Assembly: GCA_028696635.1 (NCBI GenBank)
Contig: JAQVGR010000153.1
Span: 1-5,364 of the forward strand
Source of the DNA: Candidatus Krumholzibacteriia bacterium
GTDB lineage: Bacteria > Krumholzibacteriota > Krumholzibacteriia > Krumholzibacteriales > Krumholzibacteriaceae
Direction: 5' to 3'
Length of the DNA stretch: 5,364 nt
A model generated the notes under the pieces. It ran no database searches and was not told the DNA's origin. It worked only from the letters and a program-made list of their open reading frames with translations. Made by a program: the position numbers and the translations under genes. Below, one piece after another: positions 3,938 to 5,364 of the stretch. Position 1 is the first letter of the stretch, and each line of letters starts with the position of its first letter.

Positions 3938-5362
3938 ATGATGAAGACGACGAGTGCCCGTGCCGCGGTTCCAGAGAAGAGTCTACCGGGACGCTCTCTG
4001 CGGTCTCTCTCCGACCAGGAGCTGCTGCGCAGCCTCTGCCGGCTGCGGGAGAGAGAGAGAAAGACCCTTCTGAAGATCCTGATATATCTTCGCGAGATCG
4101 ACCGGCGGCGGCTGTACCTGCCGCTGGGGTACCCGTCGCTGTTCGAGTTCTGCCTGCGGCGTCTGGGGTACTGCGAGCCGCAGGCGGGCAAGCGCATCGC
4201 CGTTGCCCGGTGCATCGGGGAGTTCCCGGGAGTCTACGAGCTTCTGGCCTCGGGGAAGACGACCTTCACCGCCGCGGCCATGATCGCGAGGATCATCACG
4301 GGGGAGAACGCGCAGGAACTTCTCTCGCAGATACAGGGGAAGACGGTGCGGGAGGTCGAGGGGATCGTGAGCCGGTACCGGCCGGGGCGGGCGATCAGGG
4401 AGCGGGTGCGGCCGGTGTGGGTGCGCACGGAGCTTCGGGTGCCCCTCCCCCCGACCGGCCGGGCGGCCCCCGGGGTCGCCGACCTGCCGGCGGGGGGAGC
4501 GGGGAGGGCATTGGCGAAGCGATCCACTCTCCACGTGGAGAGTGAAAAATCCCCCAAAACGGCGCATCGTACGTGTTCCCAAGCCGATACGCGTTGCCAG
4601 AATGACACCGGGCTGGCAGACTCTCTCGCCAATGCCGCAGGAGAGAGCGCGGTGCGGGGAGGAAGCGATACGCAGAGGGGTAATCATGCGCAGGGGGATA
4701 ATGGGCAGGGGGAGAAGGGCCGGGCGGACTGCTGCACGGTCTTCGAGCAGCGCTTCAGGGTCGAGTTCGGTGTCGATCCGGGGTTTGTCGCCAAGCTCGA
4801 GCGGGTGCGTGCGCTGCTGTCAACGAAACTCCACCGGCGTCTGGAGCTGGAGGAGCTCTTCGGACTGCTCCTGGACGGGTATCTGCGGCAGCACGATCCC
4901 ACGGAGCGGGCCGGAAGAAGAGAACGACGGGAGAAGAAGGGCCGGGAGAAGAGGAGCCTGGAGAACAAGGCCCGGGAACCGAGCCCCCCGGGGGCAGTTC
5001 CCGAACCAGTTGATGTCGGGAAGGATACCGGCGGGCGAGATCCCCGAGAGGGAGACCCTCGCGAGAGAGACGTCCGGAGGGACCCATGTGAGAGGAGCAT
5101 CTGCGGGAATAACCCCCGGCACATCCCCGTGAAGATACGCGACGAGGTCTGGCGGCGCGACGGCGGCCGCTGCGCGTTCGTCTCCGCCTCGGGCAGGCGG
5201 TGCGGCTCGACCTGGGACCTCGAGGTCGACCACATCGTCCCCCTCGCCCGCGGCGGGGACGCCTCCCCCGGCAACCTTCGCCTGCTCTGCGCCGGGCACA
5301 ACCGCCTCGAGGCCGAACGGGTCTACGGAAGGGAGCACATGGAGCGGTTCAGGGGGAGCTGA
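3938..5362 (+). CDS. HNH endonuclease with N-terminal helical domain and variable linker
   Basis: 474 residues. Residues about 21-148 form a helical region (LSDQELLRSLCRLRERERKT, REIDRRRLYLPLGYPSLFEF, KTVREVEGIVSRYRP) that I recognise from multi-copy HNH proteins of Myxococcota and similar genomes. A low-complexity linker (about 160-264) follows, then a second conserved segment (267-319, FEQRFRVEFGVDPGFVAKLE) and a very basic, Arg/Glu-rich linker (322-392). The HNH nuclease domain is at 394-474: HIPVKIRDEVWRRDGGRCAF, the catalytic pattern D431-H432, N446 and H454 (EVDHIVPLARGG, GNL, CAGHN), and cysteines C412, C422 and C451 that could help bind metal. All catalytic residues are intact. Two ATGs are adjacent; the second (3941) lies seven bases from GGAGG and may be the true start. 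It is divergent from aqpZ with no visible partner gene, and only two bases follow the stop. The role is unknown: restriction, mobile nuclease or repair are all possible. Confidence 0.88.
   Translation: MMKTTSARAAVPEKSLPGRSLRSLSDQELLRSLCRLRERERKTLLKILIYLREIDRRRLYLPLGYPSLFEFCLRRLGYCEPQAGKRIAVARCIGEFPGVYELLASGKTTFTAAAMIARIITGENAQELLSQIQGKTVREVEGIVSRYRPGRAIRERVRPVWVRTELRVPLPPTGRAAPGVADLPAGGAGRALAKRSTLHVESEKSPKTAHRTCSQADTRCQNDTGLADSLANAAGESAVRGGSDTQRGNHAQGDNGQGEKGRADCCTVFEQRFRVEFGVDPGFVAKLERVRALLSTKLHRRLELEELFGLLLDGYLRQHDPTERAGRRERREKKGREKRSLENKAREPSPPGAVPEPVDVGKDTGGRDPREGDPRERDVRRDPCERSICGNNPRHIPVKIRDEVWRRDGGRCAFVSASGRRCGSTWDLEVDHIVPLARGGDASPGNLRLLCAGHNRLEAERVYGREHMERFRGS
4507..4636. repeat. 11-bp inverted repeat bracketing about 130 bp inside the HNH linker
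   Basis: GGCATTGGCGA (4507-4517) recurs as its exact complement TCGCCAATGCC (4626-4636). The enclosed DNA includes a 20-bp palindrome near its left end and a smaller hairpin (TGCCAG...CTGGCA, about 4594-4616). Its 4545-4625 part is near 57% GC by hand count, clearly below the surrounding linker. This could be a small inserted element absorbed in frame, or chance in a loosely constrained linker. No target duplication is evident. Confidence 0.4.
4525..4544. repeat. Perfect 20-bp palindrome in the HNH coding region
   Basis: CACTCTCCAC is followed immediately by its exact complement GTGGAGAGTG, with no loop and CACGTG at the centre. It spans codons 196-202 (STLHVES) in the variable linker. It could be a protein-binding site or an RNA hairpin; function is unknown. 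Confidence 0.8.
4671..4719 (+). repeat. G-rich degenerate tandem repeats with a G-quadruplex motif
   Basis: Three degenerate units of about 14-18 bases (4671-4688, 4689-4705, 4706-4719) share a CGCAGNGGG core. They encode the Gln/Gly-rich stretch TQRGNHAQGDNGQGEKG. Within them, G runs at 4693-4697, 4703-4705, 4708-4712 and 4717-4719 with loops of 5, 2 and 4 bases meet the usual intramolecular G-quadruplex pattern. The motif is on the coding strand and so also in the mRNA. Confidence 0.6.
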
Positions 5363-5364
5363 GC

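Noticed and set aside
4450..4740. Frameshift or pseudogene in the HNH gene, given the odd linker
   Set aside because: Both conserved flanking regions are in the same frame with no stop between them, and all HNH catalytic residues are intact.
4542..5132. 196-codon GTG-started frame inside the HNH gene
   Set aside because: It is in a different frame from the HNH protein, whose conserved segments lie on both sides in one continuous frame; there is no separate ribosome site or recognisable family.

Overview
This is a GC-rich window from a Gram-negative-type bacterium. The evidence for an outer membrane is a secreted OmpA-like peptidoglycan-binding protein with thrombospondin type-3 repeats. The repeat-rich OmpA protein and the type of HNH nuclease present fit Myxococcota/Desulfobacterota-like lineages or GC-rich candidate phyla of the FCB/Eisenbacteria kind. 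The phylum cannot be settled from this sequence.

Layout: six genes lie on the minus strand. Read from right to left (their direction of transcription) they are an AqpZ-type aquaporin (3461-2766), a small GlsB/YeaQ/YmgE-type membrane protein (2678-2430), an OmpA/TSP3 protein (2379-1444), ribosomal proteins L21 (rplU, 1250-939) and L27 (rpmA, 923-669), and a UPF0173-like metallo-beta-lactamase-fold hydrolase (571 to beyond the left edge). One gene lies on the plus strand, divergent from the aquaporin: a 474-residue HNH endonuclease (3938-5362) whose stop is two bases from the right edge.

How the genes group: the aquaporin, GlsB-like and OmpA-like genes are separated by 87 and 50 bp and all act in the envelope. 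They may be one envelope/osmotic unit, closed by a 66-nt GC-rich hairpin just after the OmpA-like stop. rplU-rpmA is a classic two-gene operon with a well-formed sigma70-type promoter (TTGACT-17-TATAAA), an AGGAGG site that fixes a GTG start for L21, and a textbook intrinsic terminator after rpmA. A second promoter-like sequence (TTGACA-17-TACAGT) overlaps the rpmA stop. It would start transcription inside the 5' arm of that terminator, so it could serve the hydrolase gene.

The 476-bp divergent spacer (3462-3937) has no convincing gene. It holds four imperfect 17-bp tandem repeats, a pyrimidine-rich stretch with two 10-bp palindromes, and candidate promoters for both flanking genes. The HNH gene has an unusual central linker with a perfect 20-bp palindrome, an 11-bp inverted repeat bracketing about 130 bp of lower-GC DNA, and a run of short G-rich repeats that matches the G-quadruplex pattern. 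I see no RNA gene, CRISPR array or recognisable insertion sequence. Nothing here shows a wholly new system; the most distinctive parts are the overlapping terminator/promoter, the spacer repeats and the HNH linker.
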